Of a stretch of DNA of 7,310 nucleotides, positions 1 to 6,208 are shown in pieces. The notes under the pieces were generated by a model that saw nothing but the letters and a program-made list of their open reading frames with translations, did not search any database and was not told the DNA's origin. Location: positions 1 to 7,310 of the forward strand of contig JADYXV010000256.1 of NCBI GenBank assembly GCA_020853995.1. Reading direction: 5' to 3'. The stretch is from Novosphingobium sp. (lineage in GTDB: Bacteria; Pseudomonadota; Alphaproteobacteria; Sphingomonadales; Sphingomonadaceae). The stretch's first letter is position 1; every line of letters begins with the position of its first letter. The translations under genes were made by a program, and so were the position numbers.

Positions 1-481
1 CGAACCCGCCCCATGTTTCGCACGGCACTTCTTTCAGGCGCAAATTGCCGCAGGGCGATCCTTGCGGGAAATCCTCCTCGTCCTGCACATGGTCCAGTGC
101 GCCGTCGATGTTCCATTTCCAGCCGTGGTAAGGGCAGGTAAAGTGATCGATCACGCCCCCTTCCGAAACGCCGACCAGCCGGTTGCCGCGATGGCGGCAC
201 ACGTTGTGGAAGGCGCGGATGCTGCCATCCTTCTGGCGCACCCTCATGACCGACTGGCGCATGAAGTTGTGCGTGATGAAATCGCCCGCCTCTTCCAGTT
301 GTGCCGCGCGGCCACCTACATGCCAGATGCGCGTCCACATCTTGTCCCATTCGCGGCGGGCAAAATCCTTGCACCAGTAGCGATCGCCGGTAATCGCATC
401 TCCGCGCGCCTGCGGAAACTGCGCATCGGGATGGGTCGGATAGCTCGCCTGCGGGTTGGGAACTTCGATATAGGTCGCCAT
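1..481 (-). CDS. Rieske non-heme iron oxygenase, alpha subunit 3 (N-terminal part, cut by window edge)
   Basis: The visible part is the first 160 residues of the catalytic subunit of a Rieske ring-hydroxylating oxygenase, a cytoplasmic enzyme that uses electrons from a ferredoxin or reductase to activate O2. The [2Fe-2S] Rieske motif is complete: C95-x-H97, 18 residues, then C116-x2-H119, followed by GW. The mononuclear iron domain lies beyond the window. The ATG at 481 is chosen because GAGAGG (493-488) sits 6 nt upstream. In-frame ATGs at 523 and 574 would add 14 or 31 residues but have poorer ribosome binding sites, and the added residues do not resemble the family N-terminus. From RGD (residues 26-28) onward it aligns almost without gaps with alpha 2 (1627-2946), about half the residues being identical by hand count, so the two are tandem paralogues. 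It follows an NTF2-like gene after a 120-bp gap. The substrate is unknown. Confidence 0.95.
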   Translation of the reverse strand, partial: MATYIEVPNPQASYPTHPDAQFPQARGDAITGDRYWCKDFARREWDKMWTRIWHVGGRAAQLEEAGDFITHNFMRQSVMRVRQKDGSIRAFHNVCRHRGNRLVGVSEGGVIDHFTCPYHGWKWNIDGALDHVQDEEDFPQGSPCGNLRLKEVPCETWGGF

Positions 482-502
482 GATGGGCCTCTCGTGTGGC
501 GC

Positions 503-600
503 GGATAAGGCGCAGTGCTTCATCCCCCTCCGCCGTGCGAAAAGGGTAAGGGTGGGCAATCCGGCGCCGCACATTCAGCACAGCGCCATCTTGCCTATCC
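503..600. repeat. Long-range imperfect inverted repeat in the leader of Rieske alpha 3
   Basis: Arms at 509-519 (GGCGCAGTGCT on +) and 577-587 (AGCACAGCGCC on +) are complementary at 10 of 11 positions, with one central mismatch. Outer pentamers GGATA (503-507) and TATCC (596-600) are also complementary but offset by an asymmetric bulge. The enclosed loop is 57 nt. The pair fills nearly all of the 120-bp gap between the NTF2-like gene and Rieske alpha 3, starting just after the stop of the former. The alpha 3 ribosome binding site (488-493) lies outside the stem. In RNA this could be an intercistronic stem that affects decay or translation. No U-tract follows, so it is not a typical intrinsic terminator. 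The repeat is visible; its function is inferred. Confidence 0.4.
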
Positions 601-601
601 T

Positions 602-1045
602 TTATTTCGCGTTTTCCAGCGTGCCGGTCAGCGGCATCATGAAGTCCATGGTATAGCGCGTCGCCTTCCAGCCAGCATCGGTGCGCACAACGTCAAAGTA
701 ATAGCGGCCATTCACCGTCACCGAGCTGCCATCCTTGCCCACGCCCATGCCGATCACATAAGCGCGCATCGTGGCGGTATCACCGGCATAGGCGGTCACG
801 GCAAAGTTGGTCAGATAGTGGGCATGATGCGTCATGTTGGCAAAGACGTTGGTGAAGAACGCCCGAATGCCCTCGTGGCCCAGTTGCGGCGTCAGGCCGA
901 TGCCTGAAAGATCGAACACGGCATCGGGCGTGAACACATCAAGCACAGCGTCGATGTCGCTCACCGTATCAACCGCGTGGGCATAAGCGATCATAAGGTC
1001 CTGTATCGCGAACCGGTCTTCAATCGGGCACTGCATGGGGGTCAT
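602..1045 (-). CDS. NTF2-like / SnoaL-like small protein (copy C)
   Basis: This 147-residue protein has the pattern of the SnoaL-like NTF2 superfamily, an alpha+beta cone fold. It has an N-terminal helix with Y21, D26 and D32, a TPDAVFD strand (residues 39-45), an HH-x-H-x3-N segment (H73, H74, H76, N80) and a GRYYFD...GWK strand pair (residues 113-127). Members include polyketide cyclases, dehydratases, isomerases and the structurally related beta subunits of ring-hydroxylating dioxygenases. A catalytic role cannot be assigned. It starts 24 nt after the VOC gene. The SD-like AGAGG lies only 2 nt before the ATG at 1045 and 11 nt before an in-frame ATG at 1036, so the start is uncertain by three codons. 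It is a divergent relative of the NTF2-like genes at 2972-3490 and 7061-7310. It could be a non-canonical partner of a Rieske alpha subunit or an independent dehydratase/isomerase. Confidence 0.87.
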   Translation of the reverse strand: MTPMQCPIEDRFAIQDLMIAYAHAVDTVSDIDAVLDVFTPDAVFDLSGIGLTPQLGHEGIRAFFTNVFANMTHHAHYLTNFAVTAYAGDTATMRAYVIGMGVGKDGSSVTVNGRYYFDVVRTDAGWKATRYTMDFMMPLTGTLENAK

Positions 1046-1069
1046 ATCCTCTCGGGGAAACTTTTGTTT

Positions 1070-1627
1070 TCAGGCGAATAGAGGGCGGATAGGGTCAGTC
1101 ACGCCGTCCCAGTCAGCCGCGCCTTGGGCGATCCGTGTGAATGCCTCAGTCTCGGCATCGTCCTGCTCGACAATCTCGATCATGCAGCCAAGCGCAGGCG
1201 ATGTATCGACATAGCAAAAGCGCATGTCCCCGAACTTGCTGTCCACCGCGACAACAAAGCCCTGATCGACATAGCGCTGGCGGCAGGCATCGTAATCGTC
1301 GGTATAGATGCAGAAGTGATGGAAGCCCTGCGCGCCCTTGGCAATCGTATCACGATAGGCGCTGGGCCGGTCGCAATGCTGCTGGATCAGTTCCACCTGC
1401 ATCCCGCCCGATTGCGCCAGCGCCACCGAAAAATCGCAGCCCTCGCCCGGTTCGCCGCGATAGGTCATCTCGGTCAATTCGATGTGCGGAACCATGTAGA
1501 ACGGCCCGATGCCAGTCGTGGCGATCCACGCCTTTGCTGCGGCCTCCACGTCATCGACGATGAAGGCCACCTGCATCAGATGGGGGCTGGTCTGCCCCGG
1601 CGTTACCGTGATTCCGCTCATCGCCAT
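1070..1627 (-). CDS. VOC superfamily (glyoxalase/bleomycin-resistance/extradiol-dioxygenase fold) protein
   Basis: This protein of about 185 residues has two beta-alpha-beta-beta-beta modules, seen as VAFIVDD near the start and HHFCIYTDD in the middle. Numbered from the ATG at 1627, the putative metal ligands are Q19, E79, H104 and E151. By position this matches the Gln/Glu/His/Glu set of human glyoxalase I, so a divalent-metal site is plausible. Family members perform glyoxalase, epimerase, extradiol ring-cleavage or fosfomycin-resistance chemistry. Beside Rieske oxygenases, an isomerase or ring-cleavage role is possible, but none can be chosen. The ATG at 1627 overlaps the TGA of Rieske alpha 2 by one base (TGATG), suggesting translational coupling. 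AAGGA lies 3 nt from that ATG and 9 nt from an in-frame ATG at 1621, so the true start may be two codons later. A TTG at 1630 directly abuts the SD and is unlikely. Confidence 0.9.
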   Translation of the reverse strand: MAMSGITVTPGQTSPHLMQVAFIVDDVEAAAKAWIATTGIGPFYMVPHIELTEMTYRGEPGEGCDFSVALAQSGGMQVELIQQHCDRPSAYRDTIAKGAQGFHHFCIYTDDYDACRQRYVDQGFVVAVDSKFGDMRFCYVDTSPALGCMIEIVEQDDAETEAFTRIAQGAADWDGVTDPIRPLFA

Positions 1628-2946
1628 CAATCCTTGTTCAACACAAAATCGTTCAGCCGTTCATGAAAGCGTTGCACACGCTTTTCCTGACCGGGCAGGA
1701 TGCAGCCCTTGAAGCCGCGCGAATTGAGGCCCTGCTGCTGCGTTGTGCCGATGGACAAGTCCTGATCCGCCACATAGCCGACCGACACGCCATCACCGTA
1801 AACCGAATGCCGCGTGATCGCGTCATGACGCAGCGGTGCCGGGCCAACCGGCGTGATCACTTCGGTCATCTTGGCGTTCTGCGGGTACAGGCACCAGTGC
1901 TGGAACACGCACTTTTCGGGGTCTGTCGGGTGCGGTTCGGTGCGCAGGATCTGGCACTGTTCGGGCGACATCGTGATGGTAAGGTTGGGGAACAGCGTGC
2001 AGTGGAAATAATCGACCAGTTGCTGGTCGGTCATGGCGCTGTAATCGTATCCCGCGTCCGCGCCGCGTTCACGCTTGGCCTTGATAACCGCCTCGCGGAT
2101 GTCCGATGTGCGGCCGCGATATTCCTTCGGATCAATGCCCCATGCCTCGGCGGCTTCATACAGGCCCGGCGGCACATCGCCGCTTACGTAATCCTTGCGG
2201 CTCGTGGCCTGATGGCCAATCATCCACATCGAATTGTGGCCGCTTTCATACATTTCAAACAGCGTGGTGGGCAGGCCATCATTGATGAATGTGGCCAGTT
2301 CCGGATGGATCGTGGGCAGGTGGTAGCTCTCGTTGAAGTTATCCCGGATGATCTTCCAGTTGAATTCGCAATCTGCCGAAACGGCAAATACGCGCACCCA
2401 GTTATCCAGCTTGTAACCCGCAAGCCGGTCGGTCAGCGGGGCCAGCCATTCTTTCAGCGGCGCAACATCATCATCCATGCACCAGAACACGAATGGCCCC
2501 CACGTTTCGCAACGCAATTGTGCCAGCTTCACTTTGCCGCAAGGGTTGCCGCCTGCAAAATCATCGGGGTCCTGCACATGCACCAGCGTGCCTGCCGTAT
2601 CGAACTGCCAGCCGTGATAGCCGCAGGTCAGGCGCGGAGCCGATCCGGCATCACCCAGCACCAACCGGTTTCCGCGATGCGGGCAAGTGTTGTAGAACGC
2701 CTTGACCGAGCCGTCCTCCTGCCGGACCATGACGACAGATTCCTTGCCGAAGTTGTGGCGGATGAAATCGCCCTCTTCTTCCAGATCGGCCAGCACGCCG
2801 CCCAGATGCCAGACTTTTGGCCACAAGTGCTTGTTTTCCAGATCCATCCACTCGCGCGTGATGTAACGATCAGCGGTGATCGTATCGCCGCGCACGGCAA
2901 CGTCAAAGTCCGGTGAATAGCGGGAAATCTTGTCTTGGACGGTCAT
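1627..2946 (-). CDS. Rieske non-heme iron oxygenase, alpha subunit 2
   Basis: This full-length 439-residue catalytic subunit has an N-terminal Rieske domain with C88-x-H90, 17 residues, then C108-x2-H111-GW. The C-terminal catalytic domain carries DNFNESYH-x4-H, giving iron ligands H209 and H214. The third ligand is probably D396, eight residues before a conserved Gln in the QQQGL segment. E206 takes the place of the bridging Asp that links the Rieske and iron sites of neighbouring subunits in naphthalene dioxygenase. A Glu at this place is known in alpha-only enzymes such as the carnitine oxygenase CntA. The start is set by AGAGGA 7 nt before the ATG; an upstream in-frame ATG at 3045 would run 33 residues into the preceding gene and is rejected. 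It lies 25 nt after an NTF2-like gene and overlaps the VOC gene by one base. Its N-terminal half is about 50% identical to alpha 3. The substrate is unknown. Confidence 0.97.
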   Translation of the reverse strand: MTVQDKISRYSPDFDVAVRGDTITADRYITREWMDLENKHLWPKVWHLGGVLADLEEEGDFIRHNFGKESVVMVRQEDGSVKAFYNTCPHRGNRLVLGDAGSAPRLTCGYHGWQFDTAGTLVHVQDPDDFAGGNPCGKVKLAQLRCETWGPFVFWCMDDDVAPLKEWLAPLTDRLAGYKLDNWVRVFAVSADCEFNWKIIRDNFNESYHLPTIHPELATFINDGLPTTLFEMYESGHNSMWMIGHQATSRKDYVSGDVPPGLYEAAEAWGIDPKEYRGRTSDIREAVIKAKRERGADAGYDYSAMTDQQLVDYFHCTLFPNLTITMSPEQCQILRTEPHPTDPEKCVFQHWCLYPQNAKMTEVITPVGPAPLRHDAITRHSVYGDGVSVGYVADQDLSIGTTQQQGLNSRGFKGCILPGQEKRVQRFHERLNDFVLNKD

Positions 2947-2953
2947 TTCGGCA

Positions 2954-2959
2954 TCCTCT
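2954..2959 (-). promoter_or_regulatory. Ribosome binding site fixing the start of Rieske alpha 2
   Basis: AGAGGA on the minus strand lies 7 nt upstream of the ATG at 2946. It sits in the 25-bp gap after the NTF2-like gene and favours the 439-residue product over the 472-residue frame that begins inside that gene. Confidence 0.75.
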
Positions 2960-2971
2960 TGAAGCGCTTTG

Positions 2972-3490
2972 TCAGACCGGCCAATCGCGGGTCTGGCTGA
3001 AGTCGGTTCCGCGCCGCCCCGGTCTGACCAACGGGTTGCCATCAAGGAAACCGTCAGCTGCCGGGTCGGTACGCGCCCAGTCCACTATTTCGCGACGGCG
3101 GTGAATGCGCCACTGCCCATTCTTGCAGGTGTATTCGTCAACATAGCGCCCCGCGACTACCAGATCCTTGGCCTCGCCATCTTCAACCGTGCGATGCCAG
3201 GCATAGAAATAGACCTCGCCCGAAGCCTCATCACCCCGCACATCGATCTGCGCTTGGCCGATAATGTGCTGGCTGCCGCCCAGATCGGCCAGAAATCCTT
3301 GCGCAAAAGCAACGAATTCGTCTGCCGTGCCCTGCATCAGCCCGCAATCGACCCAGGCATCGTCATGGAACGCGCTGCGGTGCAATTCGGGATCAAGCCG
3401 GTCCTGCCCGCGCATGTAGCGGCACAGGCAATCGTGAATATCGCGACGGGCGCAAAGATCGCGCACTTCGGCTTCCATATCGAATGCCAT
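2972..3490 (-). CDS. NTF2-like / SnoaL-like small protein (copy B)
   Basis: This 172-residue protein of the SnoaL-like NTF2 superfamily has the recognisable N-terminal signature R24-Y25-M-R27-G28-x-D30-R-x-D33, then FHDDAWVD (residues 41-48), Q74-H75 and the C-terminal block GRYVDEY...GQW (residues 114-127) ending with DWAR (137-140). The position after the central His, where relatives usually carry Asn, is G78. It is wedged between two Rieske alpha genes: 4 nt after alpha 1 and 25 nt before alpha 2. Its SD (GGAGGG, 3499-3504, 8 nt from the ATG) overlaps the end of alpha 1, so the two are probably translationally coupled. Classical dioxygenase beta subunits share this fold, so it may be a divergent small subunit. 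It may equally be a stand-alone dehydratase/isomerase acting on the oxygenase product. The C-terminal block is clearly homologous to the fragment at 7061-7310. Confidence 0.9.
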   Translation of the reverse strand: MAFDMEAEVRDLCARRDIHDCLCRYMRGQDRLDPELHRSAFHDDAWVDCGLMQGTADEFVAFAQGFLADLGGSQHIIGQAQIDVRGDEASGEVYFYAWHRTVEDGEAKDLVVAGRYVDEYTCKNGQWRIHRRREIVDWARTDPAADGFLDGNPLVRPGRRGTDFSQTRDWPV

Positions 3491-3494
3491 CCGC

Positions 3495-4916
3495 TCAGCC
3501 CTCCGCCGCCAGATATTTGTCGATCACCATCTGGAAGTGCCGGATGCGCGATTCCTGATAATTTCCAAGGTTCTGAACGCCGGTGGCACTGGCGCGGAAG
3601 CCTTGCTGTTGCGCGCGCAAGTTGTCCGTATCCTGATCATAGACATGGCCCATTGCCGCATCGAAGCCGGGCGCTGTTGCATAGCTGTCGCGTTCAGCCA
3701 CATGGAACGGTTCGGGCGGTTCGGGGGCCACGCCATTTTCCGGATTGGGCCGCAGGAACAGGATTTCGAACAAGGTGCGGTTCGGATCGCTGCCAATCGG
3801 GCGAAAGCGATAGACCATCGGCAAGGACAGCCCGGGGAACAGCACCATGTTGGGGAACACGTGGTATTCGATGGTGTCGATCATCTCGCTGTCGGAGACC
3901 GCCGAAAGATCGCACTTGTAAAGCTCGCCCATCACCTTGCGCAAATGGCGGGCCATCACCGTGCGGGCAGTCTCGCCGTCCTTCACATCAAGGCTGTCAT
4001 CGCGTGAATCCTTGTCGCCAAGGATCATCGTGGCCAGCAAATCCTTTTCGGAAAGCGGCCTGGCAAGGTGCGGGGAATTGACGCCGCTGGCGGCATAGAA
4101 CCGCGTCACCGTGTCGGAATGGCAATCATATTGCACGTTGGCATCGCCCACGCCTTTCAGCAGTTGGGGATGCGTTTCCAGCACGTGATACGATTCAAGG
4201 AAGGCTTCCTGCGCGGTCTTCCAGTTGCACGGCAGTTCCTTGGAAACATGCACCGCCACATGGCGGTTGGCGATATCCCAGTCCTTGAAATGCTCGGGCA
4301 AGGGCGAGAGGTATTCCTCAAGGCTTGGGCCTTGCGCATCGGGATTGATGAAGATGAAGCCGCCCCATTGGCCCACCCGCAGCTGTGGCAGCGCGGTCTT
4401 GTCAGGATCGATATGCGCAAAATCCCAAGCGCAGGGGACAGACTTCAACGCGCCGTCATTGGACCATGTCCAACCGTGATAGGGGCAGCGCAGGCTGTCA
4501 CCTGATCCCACGCCCTCGCCGCGCTTGAACTTGGTTGACCGGTGCAGGCACGAATTGACGAAGGCGCGGACCGACATGTCCTCTTGCCGCACAACGACAT
4601 AGGACAAGTGCGCCACTTCATACGTGTAAAAATCACCGGGTTCCGGAATGTGGTCCTCGCGGCACACCCATTGCCAGGTCTTCTTCCAGATCTTCTCGAT
4701 CTCGGCCTCGAAAATGCCCTGATCAAAATAGCGTTCAACCGATACCGGCGCGCTGCCCAGATAGGCGGGCTGTTCCATCATCAGCACAGCGGGCGGCGGC
4801 AGCGCATCGCGTGCCACGATTTCCTGCACGCTTGGCGCATCGGGGCAACGGATCGTTGCCAGTTCATCGGCATCGGCAGGTTCAGGCAATCCGTGCGGAT
4901 TGATGGCTTCAAGCAT
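3495..4916 (-). CDS. Rieske non-heme iron oxygenase, alpha subunit 1
   Basis: This 473-residue catalytic subunit is distinct from alpha 2 and alpha 3. The Rieske motif is C123-x-H125, 18 residues, then C144-x2-H147-GW. The iron site is FLESYH-x4-H, with ligands H244 and H249 and the carboxylate probably at D429 (D-x7-Q). E241 replaces the usual bridging Asp, as in alpha 2. About 60 residues precede the conserved start of the Rieske domain (ERYFDQ), a longer leader than in the other two paralogues, with no signal peptide or membrane segment. The ATG at 4916 is supported by GGAGAG 4 nt upstream; a TTG at 4937 has no SD. It is the first gene after a gap holding a candidate promoter, and the NTF2-like gene follows by 4 nt, so it likely heads an operon running to at least 602. 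Aromatic hydroxylation or O-/N-demethylation are both possible; the substrate is unknown. Confidence 0.97.
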   Translation of the reverse strand: MLEAINPHGLPEPADADELATIRCPDAPSVQEIVARDALPPPAVLMMEQPAYLGSAPVSVERYFDQGIFEAEIEKIWKKTWQWVCREDHIPEPGDFYTYEVAHLSYVVVRQEDMSVRAFVNSCLHRSTKFKRGEGVGSGDSLRCPYHGWTWSNDGALKSVPCAWDFAHIDPDKTALPQLRVGQWGGFIFINPDAQGPSLEEYLSPLPEHFKDWDIANRHVAVHVSKELPCNWKTAQEAFLESYHVLETHPQLLKGVGDANVQYDCHSDTVTRFYAASGVNSPHLARPLSEKDLLATMILGDKDSRDDSLDVKDGETARTVMARHLRKVMGELYKCDLSAVSDSEMIDTIEYHVFPNMVLFPGLSLPMVYRFRPIGSDPNRTLFEILFLRPNPENGVAPEPPEPFHVAERDSYATAPGFDAAMGHVYDQDTDNLRAQQQGFRASATGVQNLGNYQESRIRHFQMVIDKYLAAEG

Positions 4917-4920
4917 AAAA

Positions 4921-4926
4921 CTCTCC
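4921..4926 (-). promoter_or_regulatory. Ribosome binding site of Rieske alpha 1
   Basis: GGAGAG on the minus strand is separated by TTTT from the ATG at 4916. It selects this ATG over an in-frame TTG at 4937. Confidence 0.7.
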
Positions 4927-4949
4927 GGTGCCGCCAATTAAAACCGGCA

Positions 4950-4995
4950 GCTTGACCTGTTTTATGAACTGAACCCCGATTCGGCTCAACCTGTT
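4950..4995. repeat. 12-bp imperfect direct repeat overlapping the candidate promoter of Rieske alpha 1
   Basis: On the minus strand AACAGGTTGAGC (4995-4984) and AACAGGTCAAGC (4961-4950) match at 10 of 12 positions, 34 bp apart start to start. One copy covers the candidate -35 element and the other begins at the downstream edge of the candidate -10. This placement suits two sites for a transcription factor on roughly the same DNA face (about 3.2 turns). It may also be chance similarity in a short gap. Confidence 0.35.
4961..4989 (-). promoter_or_regulatory. Candidate sigma-70-type promoter for Rieske alpha 1 operon
   Basis: Reading the minus strand, TTGAGC (4989-4984; 4 of 6 to TTGACA) is followed after exactly 17 bp by CATAAA (4966-4961; 4 of 6 to TATAAT). 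Transcription would start near 4954, leaving a leader of about 38 nt that includes the GGAGAG ribosome site. The 86-bp gap is otherwise empty. The match is moderate and could be chance. Confidence 0.35.
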
Positions 4996-5002
4996 CCTTC
5001 CG

Positions 5003-6202
5003 CTAGGTGGGCCAGACCAGCTCAACCCGGCGCAGCGCCCCTACAATGCCAGGCACCGGCGAAAGATCGCTTTGGGCGCCGATTGCGAAGTCTGGAATGC
5101 GTTTCAGCCACTCCTCCAGCGTGATCGCCACCTCCTTGCGCGCCAGCTCCTGCCCCGGACACATGTGCGCCCCGCTGCCGAATGTGGAATGCCGCGCCCG
5201 TTTGCGCGCAGGATCAATCACCAGCGGATCGGGATTGACCGCCGGATCAAGCCCGTGGACCTGCGTAGGGATGGCAATCATGTCGCCTGCCTTCAGGTGA
5301 ACGCCGTAGAACCCGGTGTCATGGCGCACCTCACGCGCAATCGACACCAGCCCGAAGCGCCGGAACAGTTCGTTCACCACCGGCAACGTATCGGCCCCGC
5401 GCGCGCGCAAATCAGCGCGCAACCCTGCGTTGACGGCCAGTTCACACATGATGAAGCCCAGCACGTTGACCACCGTATCAAGCCCCGCCACCAGCACTTG
5501 CGTCGATAGCGATAGCGCCTCGTCGCGGGTCAGCGTGCGGCCGCCGATATCGGCGTTCAGCATGCCGCTCAGCATATCGTCGCCGGGATGGGCGCGGCGC
5601 GCGTCAACCAGCGGGGCCAAATATTCAAAGAACGCCGCTTTGCCCTGCTCGAACGTCATGTCCATGCCGGGCCGCGTCATGCATTCGGCCCAATGGCGGA
5701 TCTTGGGCGCTTCGGATGCGTCAATGTCCACCAGCGCCATGAACACGCGGATGGGGAATTGTTCGGCAAATTCGGCGGTGAAATTGCAGTGCCCCCGCGC
5801 GGCAAAACCCTCGATCAGTTCAATCGCGGTAGCGCGGATATTCTCGGATAGCCCACGAATGGTCGCCGGATTAAGGTGCGCGTTCAGCAATTGGCGATAA
5901 GGGCGGTGCTGCGGCGGATCGATGGTCGTGGGGATCAGCCCGTGCTGCTCGCCGATCGATTTGGGCAGCACGATCACGCGCGATGAAAACCGCTCTGAAT
6001 CAGATTGCACTTCCTGCAGCGCTTCGCCGCCCAGCGCGATCCAGTGGCCTTCATTGCGCGGGGTCCACACCACGGCAGGATTATGCGCGCTCAGGTCGCT
6101 CCACGCCTTGTGGAAACCATGCTCCACAAGGCCGGGCGGCATGTAGATGTCGATATCGACAACGCGGTCTTCAGGCACATTGTCCGGGCGCGCAGCAATC
6201 AT
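5003..6202 (-). CDS. Cytochrome P450, CYP101 (P450cam)-like class I monooxygenase
   Basis: This 399-residue soluble P450 would hydroxylate a hydrophobic substrate using electrons from a ferredoxin. Landmarks are the I-helix AGLDTVVN with acid/alcohol pair D242-T243, the K-helix E278-x-x-R281, and the haem loop FGSGAHMC with thiolate C348. From about residue 73 to the C-terminus it aligns to P450cam without gaps at a constant offset of nine, and segments such as CNFTAEFAEQFPIR and MTRP are near-identical. Substrate contacts differ: P450cam F87, Y96, F98, L244, G248 and D297 are V78, H87, L89, Q235, A239 and I288, while T101, T185, V247, V295, I395 and V396 are kept. Camphor is therefore an unlikely substrate. 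The ATG at 6202 has AGAGGA 9 nt upstream; an in-frame GTG at 6247 has none. An SDR precedes it by 100 nt, and no redoxin partner is in the window. Confidence 0.97.
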   Translation of the reverse strand: MIAARPDNVPEDRVVDIDIYMPPGLVEHGFHKAWSDLSAHNPAVVWTPRNEGHWIALGGEALQEVQSDSERFSSRVIVLPKSIGEQHGLIPTTIDPPQHRPYRQLLNAHLNPATIRGLSENIRATAIELIEGFAARGHCNFTAEFAEQFPIRVFMALVDIDASEAPKIRHWAECMTRPGMDMTFEQGKAAFFEYLAPLVDARRAHPGDDMLSGMLNADIGGRTLTRDEALSLSTQVLVAGLDTVVNVLGFIMCELAVNAGLRADLRARGADTLPVVNELFRRFGLVSIAREVRHDTGFYGVHLKAGDMIAIPTQVHGLDPAVNPDPLVIDPARKRARHSTFGSGAHMCPGQELARKEVAITLEEWLKRIPDFAIGAQSDLSPVPGIVGALRRVELVWPT

Positions 6203-6208
6203 GTCAGG

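Noticed and set aside
544..556. G-rich run GGGTAAGGGTGGG as a possible G-quadruplex
   Set aside because: There are only three G-tracts; a fourth of at least three G is missing nearby.
562..569. 8-bp palindrome CGGCGCCG
   Set aside because: It is short and expected by chance in GC-rich DNA, and no U-tract follows for a terminator.
482..574. In-frame ATGs at 574 and 523 extending Rieske alpha 3
   Set aside because: The extension is unlike the paralogue's N-terminus, and the ATG at 481 has a well-spaced GAGAGG.
1663..2916. Long open frame on the plus strand (417 codons) opposite Rieske alpha 2, and similar long plus-strand frames at 2969-4081 and 6351-7082
   Set aside because: They lie antisense to genes with clear family motifs, are rich in Arg/Ala/His as expected for mirror frames of GC-rich coding DNA, and show no recognisable domains.
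2947..3045. N-terminal extension of Rieske alpha 2 by 33 residues from ATG 3045
   Set aside because: It overlaps the end of the NTF2-like gene, lacks an SD, and the ATG at 2946 has AGAGGA at 7 nt.
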